Shown: positions 54,612 to 63,113 of the stretch, piece by piece | Position numbering within the stretch: position 1 is the stretch's first letter | How the letters are laid out: each line of letters begins with the position of its first letter | Assembly: GCF_009724245.1 (NCBI RefSeq) | Contig: NZ_WNNK01000005.1 | Coordinates: 124,001-188,000 of the forward strand | DNA length: 64,000 nucleotides | Reading direction: 5' to 3' | DNA from: Pseudomonas spelaei | GTDB lineage: Bacteria > Pseudomonadota > Gammaproteobacteria > Pseudomonadales > Pseudomonadaceae | Notes under the pieces: generated by a model | What the model saw: the letters and a program-made list of their open reading frames with translations, nothing else | Told to the model about the DNA's origin: nothing | The model's database searches: none | Position numbers and translations under genes: made by a program

Positions 54612-55868
54612 TTGGAATTTACTGAAAATATTGTGCCGCTGATCACGGGCAAACTGAAAAACAACACAGTCGACCTGAAAATATTTTCCCCCTACCTGAC
54701 AGGGGACGTCGCTTTAGGCATAGCAAAGCTCGGCAAGAGCGCGAAAGTATTCACACTGTTGAATGTGCAGGTACTCGCGTTCGGTTCCTCCTGTTATTGC
54801 ACGATAAAAGCGCTTATGGAGGCGAAGTTCGAGGTTTATTCGGTTCCCAACCTGCATGCCAAGATGATTATCGCCGATGGGTCGTTCATCACGGTGGGCA
54901 GCCAGAACTTTACGGATAATGGGAATACCCGGAGCAAAGAGGTCAGCTTCCTGTTTAGTGGAATGAACACTCGAGCTCGTTCGATTGTCTCGAAACTGGA
55001 GGCGACGGCCGAGAAGATCACGCCTGAGTATTTGGAGTTGGTAAAACAGAAGGCAGACAGTTTTTCGGCGCGCTATGAAAAATTGAAAAACGATGTCGAT
55101 CAAGCCGAAAAGCAACTGGTTTCGGCAAGAAAGAAAGGCCCGCAGAAAGCTCGGGAGGTCGGTCGCCAAGTGATGTCGGCACTGGGGAAAAAGCCGCAAT
55201 CAAACCCTCGTCCGTGCACTGTCGGCCTCGTCCATCGGCCGTATGACGAGAGCAGGCCAGAGGATCTGTATTCCCTTAAAGGCCAGAAACTATTGGAGTG
55301 GTCCATCAAAGGAACGAAACATTTCCTGGTGCCCCAACACCGTTACTTGTGTATTTCCAAGGAAGGGAAAATCGGCTGGGTAAGGGTAAACAGTACCGTC
55401 TATTCGTTTGTCGGAGATCGGCTACTCCTCGACGCAGGCGATATTCGCAAGCGGCCTGAGTGGACGGCGAGGGTTGATTCGTCGGATGTCGCCCAGCAGT
55501 CAACACAGGGTGCAGCCAACTTGCGAGTCACCGTGTTTAACGCCGCTGAGCAAGCGTTGTGTCATGTGTTTATGACGTACAACAGTTCAACGCTCACCCG
55601 GTACTCCACGAACCTGCCGGCAAAAATCACGGGTGTCAGACGACCCTTGAAGGAGTGTCGCGCGGCCATTGACTGGATCGACACACACGCTGTCAGCTTC
55701 TGCGCGGATATCAAACGCAATATCACGATACCTTTCAAATTCGAAGACCGATTGGCTGGCCACCGGGCAGACGCTTTTTTTGGCCGCGATGACTCTACGC
55801 ACTACGTAAGACTGGTCGAGCTGGGCAAGAATAGTCTTGCGCTGCAAGTGACGGACTCGCCTGACTGA
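54612..55868 (+). CDS. Phospholipase D-like protein with a single HKD motif
   Basis: Protein of 418 residues. The motif HAKMIIADGSFITVGSQNFT, about residues 82-101, is the HxK(x)4D(x)6GSxN of the PLD superfamily. Only one such motif exists, so activity would require a dimer, as in Nuc-type endonucleases. A charged coiled-coil stretch (about 130-190) follows, then 200 residues I do not recognise, with beta-strands. Start: TTG preceded by AAGGA; an in-frame stop lies three codons upstream, so no longer product exists. Codon use is less biased than in flanking metabolic genes. A nuclease or defence role is possible but unproven. Confidence 0.8.
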   Translation: MEFTENIVPLITGKLKNNTVDLKIFSPYLTGDVALGIAKLGKSAKVFTLLNVQVLAFGSSCYCTIKALMEAKFEVYSVPNLHAKMIIADGSFITVGSQNFTDNGNTRSKEVSFLFSGMNTRARSIVSKLEATAEKITPEYLELVKQKADSFSARYEKLKNDVDQAEKQLVSARKKGPQKAREVGRQVMSALGKKPQSNPRPCTVGLVHRPYDESRPEDLYSLKGQKLLEWSIKGTKHFLVPQHRYLCISKEGKIGWVRVNSTVYSFVGDRLLLDAGDIRKRPEWTARVDSSDVAQQSTQGAANLRVTVFNAAEQALCHVFMTYNSSTLTRYSTNLPAKITGVRRPLKECRAAIDWIDTHAVSFCADIKRNITIPFKFEDRLAGHRADAFFGRDDSTHYVRLVELGKNSLALQVTDSPD

Positions 55869-55881
55869 ACAATGGTTTTTT

Positions 55882-55915
55882 CTCAGGTGACGGCGTGTTC
55901 ATCCAGTCACCTGAG
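55882..55915. terminator. Stem-loop between convergent genes
   Basis: A 10-bp stem CTCAGGTGAC/GTCACCTGAG with a 14-base loop lies between the PLD-like gene and the aldehyde dehydrogenase gene. A T-run precedes rather than follows it on the plus strand, so its terminator strength is uncertain. Confidence 0.5.
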
Positions 55916-55934
55916 GATGAATCAACAGCATCTA

Positions 55935-57317
55935 TCAGTGCCGGTCGAGCCACACCGTCTGCGCATTGCAGAATTCGCGTACGCCGAAATGTGACAGCTC
56001 TCGACCGAACCCGCTTTTCTTTACGCCGCCGAAGGCCACCCGTGGGTCCGAGGCGCAATAACCATTGATAAACACACCGCCGGTTTCCAATTGGTCGGCG
56101 ATGTGTTGTGCCTGTTCAAGGTTGGCCGTGAAGATCGTCGACGCCAGGCCAAACTCGCTGTCATTGGCGAGCGCCAGGGCGTGCTCGGCGTCACGGGCCG
56201 TGATGATTGACGCCACCGGGCCAAACAGTTCCTGCTTGAAGGAAGTCATCTGGTCGGTGACATCCCCCAACACGGTCGGCTGATAGTAATTCCCGGCACC
56301 GTCCACCTTGTTGCCGCCCAGCAGCAAGGTGGCGCCTTCGGCCAGGGTGGCCTGGACTTGTTGATCCAGCTCATCACGCAGGTCGAAACGCGCCATGGGC
56401 CCGACGTAAGTTTCGGCGGACTGCGGGTTACCGATGACCAATTGGCGGGTTGCCGCGACAAAACGAGCGGTGAAGGCTTCCACTACTCCCTGTTCGACGA
56501 TCAGGCGCTTGGCAGCGGCGCATACCTGGCCAGTGTTCTGGTAGCGACCAATCACCGCCGCCTGGACTGCGACGTCGAGGTCAGCGTCATTAAGCACGAT
56601 AAACGGATCGGAGCCGCCCAGTTCCAGCACGCACTTCTTCAAGGCTGCACCGGCCTGGGCACCAATCGCCATGCCGGCACGCACGCTGCCAGTGAGGGTC
56701 ACGGCGGCAATTCGCGGGTCAGCGATGGCGTTGGAGACGCCGTCCTGGTCAACGTTGATCACCTCGAACAGGCCTTCGGCAAATCCTGCACGCTGGAACG
56801 CATCCCGCAGCAGGTAGGCGCAGCCCATCACGTTTGGCGCATGCTTGAGCACGTAGGTGTTACCCGCGAGTAGCGTGGGTACCGCGCCGCGCAGCACTTG
56901 CCAGACCGGGAAGTTCCACGGCATCACGGCCAGGATCGGTCCCAGCGGGCGGTATTCGATACGGGCGTGGCCGTTGTCCACCTGCACGGGCTCGGCCAGC
57001 AACATTGCCGGACCGTTTGCGGCGTACCACTCGCAGAGCTGGGCACATTTTTCAATTTCGGCGCGGGCCTGGGTGATGGGTTTGCCCATTTCGAGGGTGA
57101 TCATCTGTGCCATGGGCGTGAGGCTGTCGCGCAGCACCCGGGCCAGGTCGAGCAGTTTTTGCGCACGATGTTCCACGGGGATCCGACGCCAGGCGGCAAA
57201 GCCAACGGTGGCTCGTGTCAACGCCGCGTCCAGCTGGGCCTGGGTTTCAAAAGGGTACTGGCCCAGCGTTTCACCGTTGGCGGGGTTGATGGAAACAGCG
57301 TGGGGAAGGGGAGTCAT
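55935..57317 (-). CDS. NAD(P)-dependent semialdehyde dehydrogenase (succinate-semialdehyde type)
   Basis: Aldehyde dehydrogenase of 460 residues. Catalytic Cys lies in NTGQVCAAAKR, the general-base Glu in LELGGSDPFIVL, and MTLEMGKPITQARAE is a mark of the GabD/Sad group. The C-terminal GGVKKSGFGRELSHFG is standard. ATG at 57317 has AGGA upstream; the longer frame to 57404 overlaps the promoter of the divergent LysR gene. It oxidises succinate semialdehyde or a similar short aldehyde in the cytoplasm, probably controlled by the neighbouring regulator. Confidence 0.92.
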   Translation of the reverse strand: MTPLPHAVSINPANGETLGQYPFETQAQLDAALTRATVGFAAWRRIPVEHRAQKLLDLARVLRDSLTPMAQMITLEMGKPITQARAEIEKCAQLCEWYAANGPAMLLAEPVQVDNGHARIEYRPLGPILAVMPWNFPVWQVLRGAVPTLLAGNTYVLKHAPNVMGCAYLLRDAFQRAGFAEGLFEVINVDQDGVSNAIADPRIAAVTLTGSVRAGMAIGAQAGAALKKCVLELGGSDPFIVLNDADLDVAVQAAVIGRYQNTGQVCAAAKRLIVEQGVVEAFTARFVAATRQLVIGNPQSAETYVGPMARFDLRDELDQQVQATLAEGATLLLGGNKVDGAGNYYQPTVLGDVTDQMTSFKQELFGPVASIITARDAEHALALANDSEFGLASTIFTANLEQAQHIADQLETGGVFINGYCASDPRVAFGGVKKSGFGRELSHFGVREFCNAQTVWLDRH

Positions 57318-57418
57318 GGCACCGTCCTGCTCAGTGAAGAATGGGCTCAGGTTACGGCGCTGTTGCTTTTCCGGAAACTGAATAATACTAAGCCTTTCAT
57401 TCACGATTGGAGAATGAC
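57318..57418. promoter_or_regulatory. Divergent promoter region between the dehydrogenase and lysR
   Basis: About 100 bases contain the perfect palindrome TTTCCGGAAA (57368-57377) next to an AT-rich segment. LysR-type regulators normally bind such divergent regions. Assigning this palindrome as the site is tentative. Confidence 0.4.
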
Positions 57419-58297
57419 TTGGATCTGGTCCAGCTGGAAATCTTCAAGGCGGTGGCGGAGCAGGGCAGCATCAGCGCCGCTGCCCAGTTGATTCACCGGG
57501 TGCCGTCAAACCTCACCACCCGTATCAAACAATTGGAACAGGACCTGGGCGTGGACCTGTTTATTCGCGAGAAGAGCCGCCTGCGTCTGTCGCCGGCCGG
57601 CTGGAGTTTTCTTGGCTATGCCCGGCGTATCCTGGAACTGGTACAAGAAGCGCGTATGACCGTCGCCGGCGATGAGCCCCAGGGACCGTTCTCCCTCGGT
57701 TCCCTGGAAAGCACCGCCGCCGTGCGGATTCCTGCGCTGCTGGCCGCCTACAACCAAAAGCACCCCAGGGTCGAACTGGCCCTGGCCACAGGCCCATCCG
57801 GCACCATGATCGACGGCGTGCTCGCCGGGCACCTGACCGCCGCGTTCGTCGACGGCCCCGTGCTGCACCCGGCGCTGGAAGGCGTCCCGGTGTTTGAGGA
57901 AGAAATGGTCATCATCGCACCGCTGCACCATCCGCCTATCTCCCGCGGGCAGGATGTCGGCGGTGAGAGCCTGTACACCTTTCGGCCTAATTGCTCCTAT
58001 CGGCACCACTTCGAGGGTTGGTTCACCCAGGATGGCGCGGTGCCCGGCAAGATCTTCGAGATGGAGTCGTACCACGGCATGCTCGCCTGCGTCAGTGCTG
58101 GCGCCGGGTTGGCATTGATGCCCCGCAGCATGCTGGAGAGCATGCCGGGGTTTACGGCAGTGAGTGTGTGGCCGCTGTCGGACAACTTGCGCTTTTTGCA
58201 GACGTGGCTGATCTGGCGCCGGGGCACGGTGTCCCAGAGCTTGACCATGCTGGTGCGGTTGCTGGAGGAGCAGGGGTTGGTAAGGGCGCAGGCCTGA
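57419..58297 (+). CDS. LysR-family transcriptional regulator
   Basis: Regulator of 292 residues. The start is TTG ([22 protein letters not shown]), with GGAG 6 bases upstream, in keeping with the usual length of LysR N-termini; another TTG four codons earlier has no such site. HTH residues [20 protein letters not shown] are typical, followed by the effector domain with [21 protein letters not shown]. It is divergent from the aldehyde dehydrogenase and probably activates it. Confidence 0.92.
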   Translation: MDLVQLEIFKAVAEQGSISAAAQLIHRVPSNLTTRIKQLEQDLGVDLFIREKSRLRLSPAGWSFLGYARRILELVQEARMTVAGDEPQGPFSLGSLESTAAVRIPALLAAYNQKHPRVELALATGPSGTMIDGVLAGHLTAAFVDGPVLHPALEGVPVFEEEMVIIAPLHHPPISRGQDVGGESLYTFRPNCSYRHHFEGWFTQDGAVPGKIFEMESYHGMLACVSAGAGLALMPRSMLESMPGFTAVSVWPLSDNLRFLQTWLIWRRGTVSQSLTMLVRLLEEQGLVRAQA

Positions 58298-58310
58298 TCA
58301 GCCTGCGCCC
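58284..58310. terminator. Bidirectional terminator overlapping the lysR stop codon
   Basis: A perfect 10-bp stem GGGCGCAGGC/GCCTGCGCCC with loop CTGATCA contains the lysR TGA in its loop. GTCTTTC follows on the plus strand. It serves the convergent lysR and rlhA genes, whose stops are only 18 bases apart. Confidence 0.75.
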
Positions 58311-58315
58311 GTCTT

Positions 58316-60316
58316 TCAGTGGGTGCCGCGAGGAATGGTCTTGAGCAGGTCGGCCGGGCTGATGTGGCCCACGACCTGCTGCACGCCGCTACCCGGCAAC
58401 GGAAGGCCAAGGATATGCCCCTTGATCTTGCCCACCACGTGCATCTCGCACGGCTTGCAGTCGAACTTCAGCGTCAGCACTTCATCACCGTGGATCAACT
58501 GCATCGGCGCGACCTTGGTGCGTACGCCAGTGACACCTTTGGCCTGTTTGGGGCACAGGTTGAAGGAGAAACGCAGGCAGTGCTTGGTGATCATCACCGG
58601 CACTTCGCCGGTTTCTTCATGGGCCTCGAAGGCCGCATCGATCAGCTTGACCCCGTGACGGTGATAGAACTCCCGGGCCTTCTGGTTGTAGACGTTGGCC
58701 AGGAACGACAAGTGGGCTTCCGGGTACACCGGCGGTGGCGTGGTCTCGGCTTTGCGGCCACCCCGTGGGTGGGCCTGGATGCGGGCAACCGTCAGCGCTT
58801 CGATCACTTCACGGCGCAAGGCCTTGAGTTGTGAGTTAGGGATGAAGAAGGCCTGCGGTGCATCCAGTTCGATAGCCGTGGCGTGGTACTGAGTGGTGCC
58901 CAGTTGCCCCAGCAGGTCGTGCAGTTGCTCCAGGGCCTGTTCCGGCTTGTTGGCCACGCCGAACGGACCGTCCAGGGCGACGCTGGCGCTAATGCCTTCC
59001 TCGCTGGTGGCGGTCAGTTCCAGACGGTCTTCGCGCAGGCGAGCGACCCAGGACAGGCCAATCCGGCGCTCGGCGGAAGTCTTGAGCAAGGCCTGCTGCC
59101 AGTTGTGATCCAGGTTGCGGTTCAGCGGGTGATTCGGTCGCAGGCTGTGGAGCCCGGCCGGCATCTCGTTGGGCTCGACACGGTAGCGGTAGCGTTTTTC
59201 ACCGTCCTCGTCGAACTCGCCTTTAGGCTCGGCGATGTTGGCACGGAACCCGACGACTTCACGCTTGATCAGCACATTCAGCCCGTCGCCGTTGGACAGC
59301 GGCTCGTGGGTCACCACCAGCAGGTCACGCTTGCCGGCTTTCTCTACCACACCTACCGGCAAGCCGGTGAAGGTTGGGGTGTCAAAGGCGCCGATGTCGA
59401 TCTTGCGATCGCTGACGAAGTAGTCGGTGCTGCCTCGGTGGAAGGTTTTTTCCGGGTCGGGCAAGAAGAAGTGTGCAGTACGGCCGCTGGACGCGCGGGC
59501 GAGGTCCGGGCGATCTTCAAGAATTTCGTCCAGGCGCTGGCGGTAATAGGCGGTAATGTTCTTCACATAGCCCATGTCCTTGTAGCGACCCTCGATCTTG
59601 AACGAGCGCACGCCTGCTTCCACCAGTGCACGCAAGTTGGCGCTCTGGTTGTTGTCTTTCATCGACAGCAGGTGCTTCTCGAAGGCGACGACGCGGCCCT
59701 GGTCATCCTTGAGGGTGTAGGGCAGGCGGCAGGCCTGGGAGCAGTCGCCACGGTTGGCGCTGCGGCCATTCTGGGCGTGGGAGATGTTGCACTGGCCGGA
59801 GAACGCCACGCACAACGCACCATGGATGAAGAACTCGATGGCTGCGTCGGTTTCGTCGGCAATCGCGCGGATCTCCTGCAGGTTCAGCTCGCGGGCCAGT
59901 ACCAGTTGGGAGAACCCCGCCTGGTCGAGGAACTTCGCCCGGCCCAGGGTACGGATGTCGGTCTGGGTGCTGGCGTGCAGCTCGATCGGCGGGATGTCCA
60001 GCTCCATCACTCCCAGGTCCTGGACGATCAGCGCATCAACGCCGGCGTCATACAACTGGTGGATCAGCTTGCGGGCCGGCTCCAGCTCGTTGTCGTGGAG
60101 GATGGTGTTAATGGTGGTGAACACCCGGGCATGATAGCGACGGGCGAACTCCACCAATTGGGCGATATCACTCACCTCGTTACTGGCGTTGTGGCGGGCG
60201 CCGAAGCTCGGGCCACCGATGTACACGGCATCGGCACCATGCAGGATGGCTTCACGGGCAATGGCCACGTCACGGGCAGGGCTGAGCAATTCCAGGTGAT
60301 GCTTGGGCAGGGACAT
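58316..60316 (-). CDS. rlhA: 23S rRNA hydroxylation protein RlhA, peptidase U32 family
   Basis: U32-family protein of 666 residues, close to E. coli RlhA (YdcP) and longer than TrhP (YegQ). It opens with HLELLSPARDVAIAREAILH and GADAVYIGGPSFGARHNAS. A cysteine cluster, CVAFSGQCNISH and NRGDCSQACRLPY, holds the probable Fe-S site of U32 hydroxylases. RlhA forms 5-hydroxycytidine in 23S rRNA at the peptidyl-transferase centre in E. coli. The start is the ATG at 60316; an upstream extension of 45 residues would overlap the RidA-like gene and has no family match. Confidence 0.9.
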   Translation of the reverse strand: MSLPKHHLELLSPARDVAIAREAILHGADAVYIGGPSFGARHNASNEVSDIAQLVEFARRYHARVFTTINTILHDNELEPARKLIHQLYDAGVDALIVQDLGVMELDIPPIELHASTQTDIRTLGRAKFLDQAGFSQLVLARELNLQEIRAIADETDAAIEFFIHGALCVAFSGQCNISHAQNGRSANRGDCSQACRLPYTLKDDQGRVVAFEKHLLSMKDNNQSANLRALVEAGVRSFKIEGRYKDMGYVKNITAYYRQRLDEILEDRPDLARASSGRTAHFFLPDPEKTFHRGSTDYFVSDRKIDIGAFDTPTFTGLPVGVVEKAGKRDLLVVTHEPLSNGDGLNVLIKREVVGFRANIAEPKGEFDEDGEKRYRYRVEPNEMPAGLHSLRPNHPLNRNLDHNWQQALLKTSAERRIGLSWVARLREDRLELTATSEEGISASVALDGPFGVANKPEQALEQLHDLLGQLGTTQYHATAIELDAPQAFFIPNSQLKALRREVIEALTVARIQAHPRGGRKAETTPPPVYPEAHLSFLANVYNQKAREFYHRHGVKLIDAAFEAHEETGEVPVMITKHCLRFSFNLCPKQAKGVTGVRTKVAPMQLIHGDEVLTLKFDCKPCEMHVVGKIKGHILGLPLPGSGVQQVVGHISPADLLKTIPRGTH

Positions 60317-60383
60317 AGTTTTTTTAGTCAGGCTTGTCACGGAGGTGCGCATTGTAGCCGTGAATTGCCTGACCGGCACCTGT

Positions 60384-60764
60384 TCAGCCTTTGGCCGCCA
60401 TCGCCGTGACTTCCACGCGCATGCCTTCCACCGCCAGCGCCGCAACGCCAACCGCCGCGCGTACCGGCCAGGGCTTGGCGAAGTAGCGTTTGTAGACTTC
60501 GTTGAAGGCGGCGCGGTCGGCCATGTCGGTCAGATAGATGGTCAGGTGCATGACCCGGTCGATGGAACTGCCGGCACGTTCCAACGCCACTTTGAGGGCT
60601 TGCAGGGTGCATTCGCTTTGCAGGGTGATGTCGCCCAGTTCCAGGCTGCCGTCCGCGCGTGTAGGTATTTGGGTGGAGACGAGGATGCCGTTGAAGCCGA
60701 TAACGTCGCTGGAGATGGAGTCCGGGTCGAGGTCGGGGGTGAAGGTGAGGTCTTGGTTTGCCAT
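60384..60764 (-). CDS. RidA-family protein
   Basis: Protein of 126 residues of the YjgF/YER057c/UK114 family, with GDITLQSECTLQALKVALERAG and a conserved Arg in PVRAAVGVAAL. RidA enzymes deaminate reactive enamines and imines from PLP enzymes; this divergent paralogue may act on another intermediate. It lies 67 bases upstream of rlhA on the same strand. ATG at 60764 matches family length; the 22-residue extension is unsupported. Confidence 0.88.
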   Translation of the reverse strand: MANQDLTFTPDLDPDSISSDVIGFNGILVSTQIPTRADGSLELGDITLQSECTLQALKVALERAGSSIDRVMHLTIYLTDMADRAAFNEVYKRYFAKPWPVRAAVGVAALAVEGMRVEVTAMAAKG

Positions 60765-60906
60765 GTAAAATCTCTTGGTTGGAGGGGGCAGGGGGCTGCT
60801 AGAAATCGGATCATACTGGATGCCGGGCACGAAGAATCAGCGCGCTGGCGTGAGGTAAATGAACTTCGTTTCTTTTGCACCCGTTACAACAAGCGGCTCT
60901 ATGTAC

Positions 60907-61329
60907 TCAGTCAACAACTCCGGTTGAGCGGTACATTCTACGGGCACCTATCACAGCATCCGAGTGCGTACTGCCCAGGATACGGTTTGCCGCATACAGC
61001 GACAGAAGCTCAGTGCAGTTCTGCTTCGCCCTTGCACCTGAAAGCACAGCATTGAGCCCTTCAATGATATCCGTGGTCTCCGCATGCTGGCCTTCGGCAC
61101 GAATTTTCTCGGTGATAGACCATGCAATATTGGCAAGTTTCTCCTCTTTCTCAATATTGCATACGGTGAGACCTCGAGTAAGTGCAGCCTGCGTGCGCTT
61201 CACTTCCGGAGAGCTGCGATTAACCGCTTTATCCAGACTCAACGCAGTGAGCTTTTCCGCCATGGAAATAGTCTGTGCATTGGCAGACAAGGAAAAAAGA
61301 GACATCAGAGTAAAATGTATGATTTTCAA
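60907..61329 (-). CDS. Unrecognised secreted protein
   Basis: A protein of 140 residues that I cannot assign to a family. TTG start with AGGGGG 7 bases before it. The N-terminus MKIIHFTLMSLFSLSANAQ is a clear Sec signal, cleaved near ANA-QT. Two cysteines (in TVCNIEK and KQNCTEL) could form a disulfide in the periplasm. The remainder is mostly helical and alternates charged and small residues. It lies at the edge of an AT-richer region and is followed by the RidA-like gene on the same strand. Codon use is less GC-biased than its neighbours. Confidence 0.6.
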   Translation of the reverse strand: MKIIHFTLMSLFSLSANAQTISMAEKLTALSLDKAVNRSSPEVKRTQAALTRGLTVCNIEKEEKLANIAWSITEKIRAEGQHAETTDIIEGLNAVLSGARAKQNCTELLSLYAANRILGSTHSDAVIGARRMYRSTGVVD

Positions 61330-61713
61330 TATATCCCCCTATCTAACTGTCTAAAAAGTAAGCTCAAGTGCTACTTATGGTGAGCAGATCCTCTGATCTC
61401 AAACGTTTGATTACCAAGGCTGACGTTACCTCGATTACCCTTGATCTTGACCCTGATTCATGACCCTTACCGTCTTTTGGGAGGTTTCCTACCTGCTCTG
61501 TAAGACGAGAAGAGGGCGAATGAGTGATTCCAACAACTTCCGGCATCGCCACAAATATAACTAAACTAAACAGTTATTTAGTTTAGTTATATGTTTTTGT
61601 CATAATTATCAAAACTAAGAGGCAGACTTTCACGCTAATTTGAGCCCCGATCTAGGCGGGCTATTTGCCGAAACCAGCTATGATCGGCAGGCAAATTTCA
61701 AGGAGGCTATATT
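61330..61713. other. AT-rich intergenic region with a perfect 16-bp inverted repeat
   Basis: It separates two divergent unknown genes. At 61555-61592 two 16-base arms (ATATAACTAAACTAAA and its complement) flank a six-base spacer CAGTTA. The arms consist of repeated ACTAA units. This may be a regulator site for the downstream gene or the end of a former mobile unit. A 62-codon frame on the minus strand here lacks a ribosome binding site and is not called. Confidence 0.55.
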
Positions 61714-62190
61714 ATGCAAAACCGCCACTACCCGAAAAACCCTCCATCTGTTGGGTCGATCATACTGACGTCGTATGGTGCCTTCGCTCATGAAAATGAG
61801 ATCCCTAAGTCTCGTGCTGCTGATGCTGTACGTATGGGCAACGAGATTGCCGATGGTTTTGATACCGATGGCGACCATTTGAAAGCTTTAATGCTGCTCC
61901 TGTCTGACGCCCCGGTCGATCCTTTACTCAAAGCTTCCGCTGCACAGAAGGGTTCAGTGTTGGGCCTTGCTGCGCTGGGTTACTTGTTGTCACGTCATGC
62001 CCTAGGCGAAAAGGTTCGTCAGGCACTGATTCATGGCGGTGGGGTTTTCTTGGCCAAGCTCACTGGCAAGCCAGAGGCTCCGTCTGTCGAGGTTGAGGTG
62101 TTCAGTACATGGCAGGAATACCAGGATTATCTGGAGCCCATTTTGAAGAGTGGTAATTTTGAGGCTCAAAAGGTTTCTTCATTTTCGTGA
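61714..62190 (+). CDS. Unrecognised 158-residue protein
   Basis: The ATG has a near-perfect ribosome binding site (AAGGAGG, 8 bases upstream), so it is a real gene. The product begins MQNRHYPKNPPSVGSIILTS and has no signal peptide. A central hydrophobic, glycine-alanine-rich segment (VLGLAALGYLLSRHALG, about residues 88-105) and another (IHGGGVFLAKLTG) could interact with a membrane or form a buried helix pair. It ends in an acidic/aromatic stretch (WQEYQDYLEPILKSG). I recognise no family. A stem-loop follows its stop. It lies two genes from vgrG, but there is no evidence that it is an effector or immunity protein. Confidence 0.7.
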   Translation: MQNRHYPKNPPSVGSIILTSYGAFAHENEIPKSRAADAVRMGNEIADGFDTDGDHLKALMLLLSDAPVDPLLKASAAQKGSVLGLAALGYLLSRHALGEKVRQALIHGGGVFLAKLTGKPEAPSVEVEVFSTWQEYQDYLEPILKSGNFEAQKVSSFS

Positions 62191-62199
62191 CTGTTCCGA

Positions 62200-62219
62200 G
62201 GAGCCAGTGAGCTGGCTCC
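62200..62219 (+). terminator. Stem-loop after the 158-residue gene
   Basis: GGAGCCAG-TGAG-CTGGCTCC, a perfect 8-bp stem 9 bases after the stop, followed by AAATCTG. It is a terminator-like hairpin without a strong U-tract. Confidence 0.55.
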
Positions 62220-62461
62220 AAATCTGACCAGACGCTCCCACGTCCGTATATGGCGGTTCGCATAATGTATATTATGTTAAATTAAAGATCATGTCATAGA
62301 TGTTCATGAGCCACCTAAGCCACTGATTCGGCAAACCTACTTCTGACGTCCACTCTTTCAACGGGCCATGTACTCCGTGTTCATGGCGAGTCATTGAATC
62401 AGGTGGCTGCCGATGAAACTGATCCAGGCTTCGTGTTCACCATGATGAGGCTCGACAACTA
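62220..62461. other. Intergenic region, no gene recognised
   Basis: It contains the palindrome CATAATGTATATTATG (62261-62276) and, around 62311-62410, two loosely complementary stretches (AGCCACCT and AGGTGGCT). The composition is AT-rich on the left. These could be remnants of a mobile element's ends. Confidence 0.35.
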
Positions 62462-62788
62462 TCAATTGATCTGAAGCAGTTGCACATCAAACACGAGTGT
62501 CGCATTTGGCGGTATCAGCCCTGCAACTCCTCTTGCTCCATAGGCGTAATCTCCAGTGATTATCAGCGTACTTCTCTCGCCAAGACTCATTTGAGGAATC
62601 CCCTTATCCCACCCACGAATGACTTGGCCTACGTCAATTTTGAACTTGAATGGAGTGCCTCTATCACGGCTCGAGTCAAACTTATTACCATTTTCGAGGC
62701 AGCCGATGTAATGAATGGTAACCGTATCCCCTTGTTTCGGATAATTAACCCCATCGCCAGGCAATGTCGTTGTTACAGTGACGCCCAT
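62462..62788 (-). CDS. FKBP-type peptidyl-prolyl isomerase resembling eukaryotic FKBP12
   Basis: A protein of 108 residues, the same length as human FKBP12 with its Met, and alignable from memory without gaps. Residues that line the FKBP12 active site are present: Y27, F37, D38, R43, F47, V56, I57, W60, Y83 and F100. E54, H87 and I90 of human FKBP12 are replaced by Q, V and L. The pattern PGDG-x3[11 protein letters not shown] and KFDSSRDRG looks like fungal or animal FKBP12, not like Mip, FklB or SlyD. No signal peptide or dimerisation domain exists. It would act in the cytoplasm unless exported otherwise. It is a solitary gene just upstream of, and divergent from, vgrG. Confidence 0.9.
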   Translation of the reverse strand: MGVTVTTTLPGDGVNYPKQGDTVTIHYIGCLENGNKFDSSRDRGTPFKFKIDVGQVIRGWDKGIPQMSLGERSTLIITGDYAYGARGVAGLIPPNATLVFDVQLLQIN

Positions 62789-63113
62789 TTCTCATACCTC
62801 CATGAAGGACAGTGAATCTGTGCATCGCAGCCCGTGGTGCACAATCCACCTCCATGATTTCTGATAGGCGCTGACGTTTAAACTGTTAAAAATGACAGTT
62901 TTTAAGATCGTTTTGTTACTTATTACAAGCTGATTAGATCGTATTCCCACCGGAGCCTGATGATCTCCCAGCCCGTAACAGATTCGTCTCGACGCATCTC
63001 CCTCAGATCAGTCCTGAACCCTCCTGTCCCACCTTTAAATCGCAACCGAGCATTTGATTCTGCGGCCAGATACGCTAAAACTCTAGGTGCTATGCCACCT
63101 TGGAAGGCAATTT
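62789..63113. promoter_or_regulatory. Divergent region between the FKBP gene and vgrG
   Basis: About 325 AT-rich bases. A small stem AAACTGT/ACAGTTT followed by a T-rich stretch lies at 62880-62901 and looks like a weak terminator. Promoters for both genes should be here, but I could not define boxes. A frame at 62960-63202 runs into vgrG out of phase and is not a gene. Confidence 0.4.

Noticed and set aside
58883..60409. Long open frame on the plus strand opposite rlhA (508 codons)
   Set aside because: Its codons are the complement of a well-conserved U32 gene; high GC makes antisense frames long. No domain and no ribosome binding site.
61364..61552. 62-codon minus-strand frame in the AT-rich intergenic region
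   Set aside because: No ribosome binding site, no recognisable sequence, and it abuts a perfect inverted repeat more likely to be regulatory.
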